In this document: piece after piece, positions 16,107 through 23,493 of the stretch | Position numbering within the stretch: position 1 is the stretch's first letter | Layout: every line of letters begins with the position of its first letter | Source of the DNA: an uncultured Collinsella sp. | GTDB taxonomy: Bacteria; Actinomycetota; Coriobacteriia; Coriobacteriales; Coriobacteriaceae | Reading direction: 5' to 3' | DNA: 26,922 nt | Assembly: GCA_900541785.1 (NCBI GenBank) | Contig: UQKY01000024.1 | Location: 1 to 26,922 of the forward strand | The notes under the pieces: model-generated | What the model was told of the DNA's origin: nothing | The model's database searches: none | What the model saw: the letters and a program-made list of their open reading frames with translations, nothing else | Made by a program: the position numbers and the translations under genes

Positions 16107-17582
16107 GTGTTTGATTCCCTGAGCGATCGCCTCAACGACACATTTGACCGCCTGCGCGGCAAGGGTAAGCTGACCGAGGCCGATATTACTTCGGCTATGC
16201 GCGATATTCGCATGGCGCTGCTCGAGGCCGACGTTAACTTTAAGGTCGTCAAGGAGTTCGTTGCCAAGACCAAGGAGCGCTGCATGACCGCCGAGGTCAT
16301 GGAGTCGCTGTCGCCGGCGCAAAACGTCGTCAAGATCGTGCTCGACGAGCTCACCGAGATGCTCGGCTCAACCGAGAGCAAGCTCGTCTTTAGCAACCGC
16401 ATTCCCAATGTCATCATGCTCGTTGGCCTGCAGGGCTCCGGTAAGACCACGGCGGCCGTAAAGCTGGCCTACCTGCTCAAGAAGCAGGGCCGCTCGCCGC
16501 TGCTCGCCGCGTGCGACGTCTACCGTCCCGCCGCTGCCGACCAGTTGGCCACGCTCGGTGGCGAGATCGGCGTGCCGGTCTTCCGCGGTGACGGTGCGCA
16601 CCCGGTCGACATCGCCAAGGGCGCCATCCAGGAGGCCGTCGACCACCTGCGCGACGTGGTCATTGTCGATACCGCCGGTCGTCTTCAGATCGACGAGCAG
16701 ATGATGCAGGAGGCCGTTGACATCAAGAAGGCCGTCAAGCCCGACCAGGTGCTGATGGTCGTCGATGCCATGACCGGCCAGGACATCGTCAACGTGGTCT
16801 CGACGTTTGCCGAGCGCACCGACTTTGATGGCGTGATTATCTCCAAGCTCGACGGTGACGCCCGTGGCGGTGGTGCACTTTCGGTACGTCAGGTGACCGG
16901 CAAGCCCATCAAGTTTGTGAGCATGGGCGAGAAACCCGATTCGCTTGAGCCGTTCTATCCCGATCGCATGGCCAAGCGCATTCTGGGCATGGGCGACGTC
17001 GTCGGCATTATCGAGAAGGCCCAGGAGGCGGCTGATGCAGAGCAGCTTGAGGCTGCCGAGCGTATGCTGCGCGAGGGCTTCACCATGAACGATATGCTCG
17101 ACCAGATGAAAGCCGTCAAAAAGATGGGCGGCATGAAGGGTATCCTGGGCATGCTCCCCGGTGGTCAGCGTGCACTCAACCAGATGGGCGGCAACCTGGA
17201 CGAGGGTATCTTCGATAAGAACGAGGCCATCATCATGTCGATGACCAAGGAGGAGCGCCTGCGTCCCTCCATCATCAACGGCCAGCGCCGCGCGCGTATC
17301 GCCAAGGGCGCCGGCGTAACCCCCACCGAGGTCAACAGCCTTATGAAGCAGTGGGGCGAGATGAATAAGATTATGGGCCGCATGCGCACGATGGCCAATC
17401 AGGCACAGGCCGGTGGCAAGAAGGGCAAAAAGGGTAAGAAGGGCAAGAAGATGCGCATGCCCAATATCCCTGGCCTGGACGCTATGGGTCTGGGCGGCAT
17501 GGGCGGCCTGGGAACGGGCGGCCCCAAGTCCGATATGGACCTGCTGCGCCAGATGGAAGCGCAGATGCGCAATAAAAAGTAA
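16107..17582 (+). CDS. ffh: Signal recognition particle protein Ffh (SRP54)
   Basis: Ffh with the 4.5S/SRP RNA recognises signal peptides and delivers translating ribosomes to FtsY. The 491 residues contain the N domain (FDSLSDRLNDTFDRLRGKGKLTEADI), G1 GLQGSGKTTAAVKLA, DVYRPAAADQL, G3 DTAGRLQ, G4 SKLDGDARGG, and a Met-rich M domain (MLREGFTMNDMLDQMKAVKKMGGM, RRARIAKGAGV). The tail is a Lys-rich run followed by Met/Gly repeats (GLGGMGGLGTGG). GTG 16107 has AAGGAG (16095-16100) overlapping the ftsY stop. No SRP RNA gene was recognised in the window. Confidence 0.98.
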   Translation: MFDSLSDRLNDTFDRLRGKGKLTEADITSAMRDIRMALLEADVNFKVVKEFVAKTKERCMTAEVMESLSPAQNVVKIVLDELTEMLGSTESKLVFSNRIPNVIMLVGLQGSGKTTAAVKLAYLLKKQGRSPLLAACDVYRPAAADQLATLGGEIGVPVFRGDGAHPVDIAKGAIQEAVDHLRDVVIVDTAGRLQIDEQMMQEAVDIKKAVKPDQVLMVVDAMTGQDIVNVVSTFAERTDFDGVIISKLDGDARGGGALSVRQVTGKPIKFVSMGEKPDSLEPFYPDRMAKRILGMGDVVGIIEKAQEAADAEQLEAAERMLREGFTMNDMLDQMKAVKKMGGMKGILGMLPGGQRALNQMGGNLDEGIFDKNEAIIMSMTKEERLRPSIINGQRRARIAKGAGVTPTEVNSLMKQWGEMNKIMGRMRTMANQAQAGGKKGKKGKKGKKMRMPNIPGLDAMGLGGMGGLGTGGPKSDMDLLRQMEAQMRNKK

Positions 17583-17602
17583 CGACTGGTTGAGTCGTGT
17601 AT

Positions 17603-17642
17603 GGCGAAGGCCGCCCGGATGGTATTCCAGGCGGCCTTCGCC
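17603..17642. terminator. Bidirectional terminator-like hairpin between ffh and the reverse DUF134-NifX gene
   Basis: GGCGAAGGCCGCC (17603-17615) and GGCGGCCTTCGCC (17630-17642) form a perfect 13-bp stem with a 14-base loop. It lies between convergent genes. Neither strand has a clear T run, so termination may be weak or Rho-assisted. A smaller hairpin CGACT/AGTCG (17583-17597) precedes it. Confidence 0.6.
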
Positions 17643-17698
17643 GTTCGTTCGCAGGTTGTTGCGCACGTGGAAGCGTGCTGGCGCCAGGGCATTTGCCG

Positions 17699-18463
17699 TT
17701 AGTGGCAGCCGCAGCCCTCGTGGCCCTCGTGCTCGTGATGGCCGTGGCAGCTGCAGGACTCGCCATGTTCGTGGGCGTGGTCGTGTTCATGGCCGTGGCA
17801 CCCGCACGTGGCCTCGCCGTTCTGTGCGAGCGTGCCGGCGATAAGGGCCTCGACGCAAGCATCGCAGGTGCCCTGGGCGCCTGCGTATACCGTGATGCCG
17901 GCTTGGGCAAGTGCGTTGATGGCGCCGCCGCCTATGCCGCCGCAGATGAGCGTGTCCACACCGCCGTTGGCGAGCAGACCCGCAAGGGCACCGTGGCCGG
18001 TGCCGCCGGTGCCCACGACCTGTTCGTTGAGCACCTTGCCGTCCTGAATGTCATAGATCTTGAACTGCTCGCTGCGGCCAAAGTGCATAAATATGTTGCC
18101 GTTGTCGTACGTGGTTGCCACCCTCATGGTGTCGACCTCCTTTGCTGGCCATACGGCCGTCGTTGTGGTGATGGGGGAGTACGCGATATTGCCGCCCTTG
18201 ATGATGAGCGCCCGTCCATTGACCAGGGCGTTTGCCACCTTGCGATGGGATCGGCTGCAAATTGCCGCCACCGTGGCGCGCGCGATGCCCATCTGCTGTG
18301 CGACTGCCTCTTGGCTAAGGCCTTCCAGGTCGCACAGGCGCAGCACCTCGAGTTCGTCGATCGTCATGTCGATGTCATCGCCGCTCGCCAGGCCATCGGG
18401 GGTAAAACCGCAATATTCGGGGATGATCCCGACGTGGCGCAGTTTCTCGCGTCTTCCTGCCAT
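17699..18463 (-). CDS. DUF134 (UPF0251) DNA-binding domain fused to NifX/NifB-like domain with His/Cys-rich tail
   Basis: A 254-residue protein. Residues ~1-95 are DUF134/UPF0251: a DNA-binding domain starting MAGRREKLRHVGIIP with an HTH near LEGLSQEAVAQQMGIARATV. Residues 113-~215 are a dinitrogenase iron-molybdenum cofactor (NifX/NifB) fold (MRVATTYDNGNIFMHFGRSEQF, CGGIGGGAINALAQAG). Residues 220-254 hold 12 His and 6 Cys and should bind metal. The start is ATG at 18463, with AAGGAG 5 bases before it; a GTG two codons earlier overlaps that site. An internal site AAAGGAGGT (18143-18135) sits exactly 7 bases before the Met113 codon (18127-18125), so the NifX part may also be made alone (142 residues). 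No nitrogenase genes are near. A metal- or redox-responsive regulator is my inference; the function is unknown. Confidence 0.85.
   Translation of the reverse strand: MAGRREKLRHVGIIPEYCGFTPDGLASGDDIDMTIDELEVLRLCDLEGLSQEAVAQQMGIARATVAAICSRSHRKVANALVNGRALIIKGGNIAYSPITTTTAVWPAKEVDTMRVATTYDNGNIFMHFGRSEQFKIYDIQDGKVLNEQVVGTGGTGHGALAGLLANGGVDTLICGGIGGGAINALAQAGITVYAGAQGTCDACVEALIAGTLAQNGEATCGCHGHEHDHAHEHGESCSCHGHHEHEGHEGCGCH
18135..18143 (-). promoter_or_regulatory. Internal Shine-Dalgarno site within the DUF134-NifX gene
   Basis: On the reverse strand AAAGGAGGT is followed by 7 bases and an in-frame ATG at the first residue of the NifX-like domain. It is the strongest ribosome-site match I noticed in the window, and it lies inside a coding frame at a domain border. 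Confidence 0.6.
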
Positions 18464-18477
18464 GCACACTCCTTATC

Positions 18478-18489
18478 TGACATATGTCA
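18478..18489. promoter_or_regulatory. Palindromic operator candidate 1 (TGACATATGTCA)
   Basis: A perfect 12-base palindrome just upstream of the DUF134-NifX ribosome site. A reverse-strand promoter can be read across the gap between the two palindromes (TTGCGC, 16 bases, TATTTT), which would put this site near the transcription start. Confidence 0.5.
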
Positions 18490-18527
18490 ACAATAAAATA
18501 ACGAACCTGCAGATTTGCGCAAGGAAT

Positions 18528-18545
18528 TTCTGGCATATGTCAGAA
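18528..18545. promoter_or_regulatory. Palindromic operator candidate 2 (TTCTGGCATATGTCAGAA)
   Basis: An 18-base palindrome with one mismatched pair, sharing GACATATGTC-type core with candidate 1. The centres are 53 bases apart, about five helical turns, so both would face the same side of the DNA. It lies in the divergent DUF134-NifX/thyA gap. Confidence 0.5.
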
Positions 18546-18589
18546 AATGAGGGCTTATGTTTGGGCTGTGGGGCCGCGTGCGCCTGGGC

Positions 18590-18595
18590 TACAAT
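18590..18595 (+). promoter_or_regulatory. Putative -10 element of thyA
   Basis: TACAAT lies 34 bases before the thyA start codon. No -35 at normal spacing is seen; TTGGGC (18561-18566) is 23 bases away. Confidence 0.35.
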
Positions 18596-18629
18596 GAATC
18601 TCGCTTGTAGGCAACTGACAGGAGGGTCA

Positions 18630-19478
18630 ATGAGCAAAGCTGATCAACAGTTTGTAACCATGTGCCGCGACATCTTGGACCATGGCACCACGACCGAGGG
18701 CCAAAAGGTCCGCCCGGTGTGGGAGGACGGCACCCCTGCCTATACCATTAAAAACTTTGGAGTTACGGCGCGCTACGACCTGCGCGAGGAGTTCCCGGCG
18801 CTCACGCTGCGCCGTACGGCGCTCAAGTCTGCCATGGACGAGATCCTTTGGATCTATCAAAAGAAGTCCAATAACGTCCATGACCTTAACAGCCATATTT
18901 GGGACGAGTGGGCCGACGAGACCGGCTCTATCGGCAAGGCCTACGGCTACCAGATTGGCCAGAAGAGCCATTACGCCGAGGGTGACTTCGATCAGATGGA
19001 CCGCGTGCTGTACGACCTTAATCACACGCCGTACAGCCGCCGCATTATGACGAACACCTATGTGTTTAGCGACCTGTCCGAGATGCACCTGTATCCGTGC
19101 GCCTACAGCGTGACCTATAACGTCACGCAGCGTCCGCAGGATGACAAGCCGACGCTCAACATGATTCTCAACCAGCGTAGCCAGGACATTTTGGCCGCGA
19201 ACAATTGGAATGTGTGCCAGTACGCCATTTTGCTGATGATGGTCGCGCAGTCGGTCGATATGATTCCCGGCGAGCTGCTGCACGTGATTGCCGATGCCCA
19301 CATTTACGACCGTCATGTCGATATCATCCGCGAACTTATCGAGCGTCCGCAGTTTGCGGCTCCCAAGGTAACGCTCAACCCCGATGTGCATGATTTCTAT
19401 GCGTTCACGACCGATGATCTGATCGTTGAGGGCTATGAGCACGGCCCGCAGGTCAAGAACATCCCCATTGCGGTGTAG
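18630..19478 (+). CDS. thyA: Thymidylate synthase ThyA
   Basis: ThyA methylates dUMP to dTMP using methylene-tetrahydrofolate, producing dihydrofolate that the next gene recycles. The 282 residues keep the family plan: Arg-rich loop, EILWIYQKKSNNVHDLNSHIWDEW, AYGYQIG, the SRR phosphate-binding pair (PYSRRIM), the QRSQDI motif, and the C-terminal NIPIAV. The catalytic Cys is Cys157 in the sequence LYPCAYS, where classical enzymes have PPCH. ATG 18630 is set by GGAGG (18621-18625); an open frame extends far upstream but runs through the operator region and the opposite-strand gene. It is followed immediately by dfrA. Confidence 0.93.
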   Translation: MSKADQQFVTMCRDILDHGTTTEGQKVRPVWEDGTPAYTIKNFGVTARYDLREEFPALTLRRTALKSAMDEILWIYQKKSNNVHDLNSHIWDEWADETGSIGKAYGYQIGQKSHYAEGDFDQMDRVLYDLNHTPYSRRIMTNTYVFSDLSEMHLYPCAYSVTYNVTQRPQDDKPTLNMILNQRSQDILAANNWNVCQYAILLMMVAQSVDMIPGELLHVIADAHIYDRHVDIIRELIERPQFAAPKVTLNPDVHDFYAFTTDDLIVEGYEHGPQVKNIPIAV

Positions 19479-19487
19479 GTGACGCGT

Positions 19488-20006
19488 ATGACGTGTAAGC
19501 TTTCTGCCATTGTCGCCGTGTGTGACGACTGGGGCATTGGGTGCGAAGGCGACATGGTGGTGTCCAATCGCGCCGACATGCGCCATTTTGTGGCGTGCAC
19601 CAAAGGTTGCCCGGTCATTATGGGGCGCAAGACGCTGCTGAGTTTTCCCGGCGGGCGACCGCTCAAGAACCGCCGCAATATTGTGCTCACGCGCGACCAA
19701 GGCTTTGCGCCCGAGGGCGTCGACGTGGTGCATAGCATCGACGAAGCGCTCGCCGCCGTGGCCGATGAACCCGTTGCGTGGGTGATTGGCGGCGGCGAGG
19801 TGTATCGCCAGTTTTTGCCGTATTGCGTCGAGGCCGAGGTTACGCATAACCATTGCGTGCATGACGTGGATACGTACTTTCCCGATTTGGATGCCGATCC
19901 CGCGTGGGAGATTGCGCGGCGAGGCGGTGTTGCCACGATTGCCTCGGGCGAGGGCGACGAGGGTGTCGATTATGAGTTCGTGACGTATCGTCGCGTTGAG
20001 GCGTAA
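19488..20006 (+). CDS. folA: Dihydrofolate reductase
   Basis: Reduces dihydrofolate to tetrahydrofolate with NADPH, closing the cycle opened by ThyA. The 172 residues show LSAIVAVCDDWGIG, an acidic active-site Asp in NRADMRHF, the NADPH-binding MGRKTLLSFPGGRPLKNRRNIVLTR, and WVIGGGEVYRQFLPY. I chose ATG 19488 because AGGTGA lies 5 bases before it; GTG 19479, directly after the thyA stop, is the alternative and would add three residues. The close spacing indicates a thyA-folA operon. Confidence 0.93.
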   Translation: MTCKLSAIVAVCDDWGIGCEGDMVVSNRADMRHFVACTKGCPVIMGRKTLLSFPGGRPLKNRRNIVLTRDQGFAPEGVDVVHSIDEALAAVADEPVAWVIGGGEVYRQFLPYCVEAEVTHNHCVHDVDTYFPDLDADPAWEIARRGGVATIASGEGDEGVDYEFVTYRRVEA

Positions 20007-20036
20007 ACCCGATTATCCCTTCGGTATTATCGGGTT
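20006..20036 (+). terminator. Hairpin at the end of folA, possible terminator
   Basis: AACCCGAT (20006-20013) pairs with ATCGGGTT (20029-20036), starting in the stop codon. No T run follows, so this is weak as an intrinsic terminator. Confidence 0.35.
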
Positions 20037-20047
20037 GGAATGAGTGG

Positions 20048-20072
20048 CGGGGCAGCGCATGGCGTTGCCCCG
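20048..20072 (+). terminator. Stable GC hairpin between folA and the SPOUT methyltransferase
   Basis: CGGGGCAGCGC (20048-20058) pairs with GCGTTGCCCCG (20062-20072) over the loop ATG, with one wobble, followed by ATATTTGTAT. It could terminate folA transcripts or fold in the leader of the next gene. Confidence 0.4.
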
Positions 20073-20115
20073 ATATTTGTATAGGTGCTGCAAAGAAAGG
20101 TGCGGGCTGGCTGCT

Positions 20116-21030
20116 ATGACTGATGCCGTTGAGGTGCTGCGAATCGATTCGCTCGAGGACGAGCGGCTCGATGCCTACGTGCGACTGACCGAGCGTGAGC
20201 TTCGCTGCGTGCTGGAGCCTCAGAAGGGCATTTTTATCGCCGAGAGTGCCAAGGTCATCGAGCGTGCGGTTCGCGCCAGATACGAGCCGGTGAGCTTTCT
20301 TTTGGGCGAGCGCTGGCTCGACCAGATGATGCCGCTGTTCGAGCGCCTGGTTGTGCGCGAGAGCGCGGGTCCGGTTCCTGTGTTCGTGGCCTCCATGGAG
20401 CTTATGGAGCAGTTGACGGGCTTTAATGTAACGCGCGGCGCGCTGGCGGCGTTCCGTCGCCCGTGTCAGATTCCGGTAGCCGAGTTCTTGGGTGGCGTCG
20501 TCGAGGCGGCGGGGGAGCGCCCGGTGCGCGTGTGCGTGCTCGAGGGCATTGTCGACCACACCAACGTCGGCGCGATTTTCCGATCGGCGGCTGCGCTGAA
20601 CGTCGATGGCATTTTGGTGAGCCCCACGTGCTGTGACCCGCTGTACCGTCGCTCGGCCCGCGTGAGCATGGGCACGGTGTTCCAGGTGCCCTGGACGCGC
20701 ATTGGCAGCGAGGCGCGCGTATGGCCGCATGATGGGCTGGCGGCGCTGCACGATGCCGGCTTTTCGTGTGCCGCCATGGCGTTGACGGATGATTCGGTGT
20801 CGTTGGACGATCCCGCGCTGCAGGAGATTGACCGTCTGGCGATCTTTATGGGCACCGAGGGTGCTGGCTTGGGCGCCAAGACCATTGCAGGCTGCGACCG
20901 CGCCGTGCGTATTCCGATGGCGCATGGGGTCGATTCGCTCAACGTGGCCGCGGCAAGTGCTGTCGCCTTTTGGCAGCTGTGCCCGCATGTGAGTAACGAG
21001 TACCACTACCAGCCGGGGCTGTATCACTAG
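20116..21030 (+). CDS. SPOUT (TrmH/SpoU) family RNA 2'-O-methyltransferase
   Basis: A 304-residue S-adenosylmethionine-dependent RNA ribose methyltransferase. The C-terminal half has the three SPOUT motifs: NVGAIFRSA (150-158), FMGTEGAGLG (244-253), and SLNVAAASAVAFWQL near the end. The N-terminal part (~1-110) resembles the substrate-binding extension of TrmH-like enzymes (GIFIAESAKVIERAV). ATG 20116 is chosen as the start because MTDAVEVLRI leads directly into conserved sequence, although the nearest purine-rich site (AAAGAAAGG) is ~14 bases away. The target (tRNA or 23S rRNA) cannot be told from the sequence. Confidence 0.9.
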   Translation: MTDAVEVLRIDSLEDERLDAYVRLTERELRCVLEPQKGIFIAESAKVIERAVRARYEPVSFLLGERWLDQMMPLFERLVVRESAGPVPVFVASMELMEQLTGFNVTRGALAAFRRPCQIPVAEFLGGVVEAAGERPVRVCVLEGIVDHTNVGAIFRSAAALNVDGILVSPTCCDPLYRRSARVSMGTVFQVPWTRIGSEARVWPHDGLAALHDAGFSCAAMALTDDSVSLDDPALQEIDRLAIFMGTEGAGLGAKTIAGCDRAVRIPMAHGVDSLNVAAASAVAFWQLCPHVSNEYHYQPGLYH

Positions 21031-21082
21031 CGGGGTGCTCTCGAGCTTTGCCGCCAGGGGCGTTTCTGCTGCCTTCGGTCGG

Positions 21083-21091
21083 TGTTAAGCT
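21083..21091 (+). promoter_or_regulatory. Putative extended -10 promoter of the MATE gene
   Basis: TGT followed by TAAGCT (21086-21091) fits TGnTAnnnT, 63 bases before the start at 21154. The -35 region is poor (TTTCTG). Confidence 0.3.
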
Positions 21092-21153
21092 GATAGCGGT
21101 TTTGCCGTTCAATTGATGTTTTGTTGTTTGACGTACGCTTGTGGGGAGGGCGT

Positions 21154-22503
21154 GTGGCTAAGAAATCTACGGCTATCGATGTAACGCAGGGTGTCATTTG
21201 GCAGCAGCTGCTGTCGCTGTGCGTTCCCATCTTCTTTAGTTCGTTTTTTCAGCAGGCATACACGCTTATCGGTACTTATATCGTCGGTCAGTTTGGCGGC
21301 AAGCTCGCGCTGGGTGGCATTCAGGCCACGATGGTGCTTACGGAGCTCTGCATTGGTTTTTGCGTCGGTGTGGGTGCTGGCTGCGCGGTCATTACGGGCC
21401 AGTTTTTTGGCCAGCACGATGACGAGCGCCTGAGCCGATCGGTCCATACGGCCATGACGCTCGCGCTGGTGGGCGGTATCGTTTTCTCGATTCTTGGCAT
21501 AGTGTTCGTTGAGCCCATGCTGGTGCTTATGAACACGCCGCATGAACTATTGGCCGAGGGCGTGGCCTATGCTCGTTGTTATTTTGCCGCTATGGTTGCG
21601 GCGCTGCTGCTCAATATGGGAACGGCATTGCTGCGCGCCGTGGGCGACACGCGCGGGCCTGCTGTGATCATCGCCTCCGGCTGCCTTGTTAATGCGGTGC
21701 TGGATGTCATCTTCGTTGCCGTGCTTCATATGGAGGCTCTGGGCTGCGGCATCGCGGTGGCGCTGACCATTTGCTCCAACGCCACGATGATCGTGATTCG
21801 TATGATGCACGCACCGGGTGCGTGGCGGCTTTCACTGTCCAAACTCGGCATTGATCCTGCTATTTGTAAGAGCATGATCTCGTGTGGTCTGCCACTTGGC
21901 TTTCAGTCTGCTGCGTATTCGATTTCCAACGTTTTGATTCAGGTGTCGGTCAACTCGTTTGGTGCCGATGTCACCACGGCGTGGGGTCTTTCGGGTCGCC
22001 TGGATGGCATTGTCTGGATGGTCACCGAGGCGCTTGGCGTGTCGATCACCACGTTCTCGGCGCAGAACTTTGGCGCGCGCAACTACGAGCGCATGCGCAA
22101 GGGCTACCATACGTCGCTCGTGCTGTCGTTTATGCTCATTGGTGGTCTGTCTGCCGTGCTGCTGGTGTTCTCGGGTCCGTTGTCGCGTCTGTTTGTCGAC
22201 GATGCTTCGATTTCGGCGTACACCACGACGATTCTTCATTTCATCGCGCCGTTCTACGCGATCTTCTCGATTATCGAAAACGCGTCGGGATCCATTCGCG
22301 GTGCCGGCGTGAGCTTGCAGCCCATGCTGCTCACGATTTTTGGCACCGTCGTGCTCAGGGTGATCTGGGTGTTTGCGATTATGCCGTTCGATCCGTCGCT
22401 TGAGCACCTGCTGCTGGTCTACCCCGTAACCTGGGTAATCACCGCCATGATGTTCACCGTTTACCACCACAGCGGCAACTGGCTAGGCCGCGCCACCGCC
22501 TAG
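21154..22503 (+). CDS. MATE family multidrug/cation antiporter
   Basis: A 449-residue polytopic membrane protein of the MATE family, which exports organic cations or drugs in exchange for Na+ or H+. About 12 hydrophobic segments alternate with short loops. Family landmarks seen are the N-terminal WQQLLSLCVPIFFSSFFQQAYTL with its first helix, GAGCAVITGQFFGQHDD in the second, NMGTALLRAVGDTRGP before the fifth or sixth helix, and the second-half equivalent ITTFSAQNFGARNYER. GTG 21154 follows GGGGAGGG (21143-21150); a TTG at 21121 in frame is less likely. The substrate cannot be predicted. The stop codon directly abuts the first copy of the repeat array at 22504. Confidence 0.92.
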   Translation: MAKKSTAIDVTQGVIWQQLLSLCVPIFFSSFFQQAYTLIGTYIVGQFGGKLALGGIQATMVLTELCIGFCVGVGAGCAVITGQFFGQHDDERLSRSVHTAMTLALVGGIVFSILGIVFVEPMLVLMNTPHELLAEGVAYARCYFAAMVAALLLNMGTALLRAVGDTRGPAVIIASGCLVNAVLDVIFVAVLHMEALGCGIAVALTICSNATMIVIRMMHAPGAWRLSLSKLGIDPAICKSMISCGLPLGFQSAAYSISNVLIQVSVNSFGADVTTAWGLSGRLDGIVWMVTEALGVSITTFSAQNFGARNYERMRKGYHTSLVLSFMLIGGLSAVLLVFSGPLSRLFVDDASISAYTTTILHFIAPFYAIFSIIENASGSIRGAGVSLQPMLLTIFGTVVLRVIWVFAIMPFDPSLEHLLLVYPVTWVITAMMFTVYHHSGNWLGRATA

Positions 22504-22570
22504 CCGGCACTTGGGGACGTTCCCCGGCACTTGGGGACGTTCCTTTTCTGCCGGCACTTTGGGACACTCC
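22504..22570 (+). repeat. Left REP-like array (three units) flanking the RAYT
   Basis: Units begin at 22504, 22524 and 22551, each starting CCGGCACTT. Units 1 and 2 have the core GGGGACGTTCC; unit 3 has TGGGACACTCC. Unit 2 folds as CCGGCA (22524-22529) with TGCCGG (22549-22554). Unit 1 lacks the TTTTCTG spacer seen after unit 2. The first base follows the MATE stop codon with no gap. Confidence 0.85.
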
Positions 22571-22700
22571 TTGTAAAGCTGTTTTGCCGTTTTCGGAGTA
22601 TCTGCCTGACTTGCCTTGTAAACTGTCAGCACGGGCTTAGCAAATTAGATCGTCCGCGCCTATCAGATGTTGCCCGGTGGGTTTGTGATGGGAGGGCGAT

Positions 22701-23471
22701 ATGCCGAGAACGGGTCGAGTCGTTTCGTTGACGGGCTATAACCACATTATCGCGCGAGGCAACGGCGGCATTTGCATCTTTGAAGATAATGAAGATCGAT
22801 ATCGCATGCTTACCTTGTTCGAGGACAAGCTTGTCGGTAATGGAATTGGCGTCACGGCGTGGTGTCTAATGTCGAATCACTTTCATCTTATGATCGACGA
22901 TCCTCACACGAAGATATCTTCGTGTATGAGCGGCATCCTTACGTCGTATGCAATGTATTTCAATCGCAAAACCGACCGTGTTGGGCACCTGTTCCAAGAT
23001 CGATTTACAAATATTCCGGTCGAGAATGATGTGCAGGCAATTTCACTTGCGGACTACATTCATATGAATCCTGTCAAGGCGGGCATTTCCGCTGTTGATA
23101 CATATCGCTGGTCAAGTTATCGAGCATATGCTTACGGTTATGATGGATTTGGATTTTGCGATCCCGGAATTGTTCTGGATCTCGTGGGCGGATCTTTTGA
23201 GTATCGGCACTATCTTGCCGAACGAATTGACCAGGCTCCCTACGATGCTGAACCTCGACCGCGCATTCTGGACGATGAAGCTCTTGAGGTCGCTAAGGGA
23301 ATTGCTTCCCCCACATCTCTTCCTGAGCTTGCATCCATGAAGCCTTCCGAGCGTAGACCTATTCTCTGCAAAATGAGAAAAGCGGGCCTTACGATTAATC
23401 AGATAGTGAGAGTCGTTGGCATTGGCCGTACGTCTGTTGTTTCTGGTACGGCAGGTTGGAATGAAGGATAG
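22701..23471 (+). CDS. REP-associated tyrosine transposase (RAYT, Y1_Tnp HUH family)
   Basis: A 256-residue single-strand DNA transposase of the IS200/TnpA-REP class, which nicks and joins at REP hairpins. The HUH metal motif is His60-Phe61-His62 in CLMSNHFHLMI. The candidate nucleophile is Tyr83 or Tyr86 in SYAMYFNR, followed by the family motif RVGHLFQDRF and DYIHMNPVKAG. The C-terminal ~60 residues contain an HTH-like helix pair (LTINQIVRVVGIGRTSV), common in RAYTs. ATG 22701 has GGAGGG (22691-22696). The frame is intact with both catalytic motifs present, so it may be active. Codon use (many A/T third positions) differs from neighbours, suggesting acquisition. The 130 bases between the left array and the gene hold no recognised element besides two similar stretches containing CTTGTAAA. 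Confidence 0.93.
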   Translation: MPRTGRVVSLTGYNHIIARGNGGICIFEDNEDRYRMLTLFEDKLVGNGIGVTAWCLMSNHFHLMIDDPHTKISSCMSGILTSYAMYFNRKTDRVGHLFQDRFTNIPVENDVQAISLADYIHMNPVKAGISAVDTYRWSSYRAYAYGYDGFGFCDPGIVLDLVGGSFEYRHYLAERIDQAPYDAEPRPRILDDEALEVAKGIASPTSLPELASMKPSERRPILCKMRKAGLTINQIVRVVGIGRTSVVSGTAGWNEG

Positions 23472-23493
23472 ATTTCTGGGCTGCTGGCGAACA

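Noticed and set aside
16960..17700. Possible SRP RNA gene near ffh
   Set aside because: No GGAA-tetraloop domain IV structure was found in the ffh flank.
17597..18496. Forward 299-codon frame opposite the DUF134-NifX gene
   Set aside because: The reverse frame contains two recognisable domains, a ribosome site and a metal-binding tail; the forward frame shows none.
18060..18629. N-terminal extension of thyA by 190 residues
   Set aside because: It would be antisense to the DUF134-NifX gene and cross its promoter; ThyA begins at 18630 after a GGAGG site.
21099..22589. GTTTTGCCGTT present both before the MATE gene and before the RAYT gene
   Set aside because: Only 11 bases with no shared structure or wider context; likely chance.
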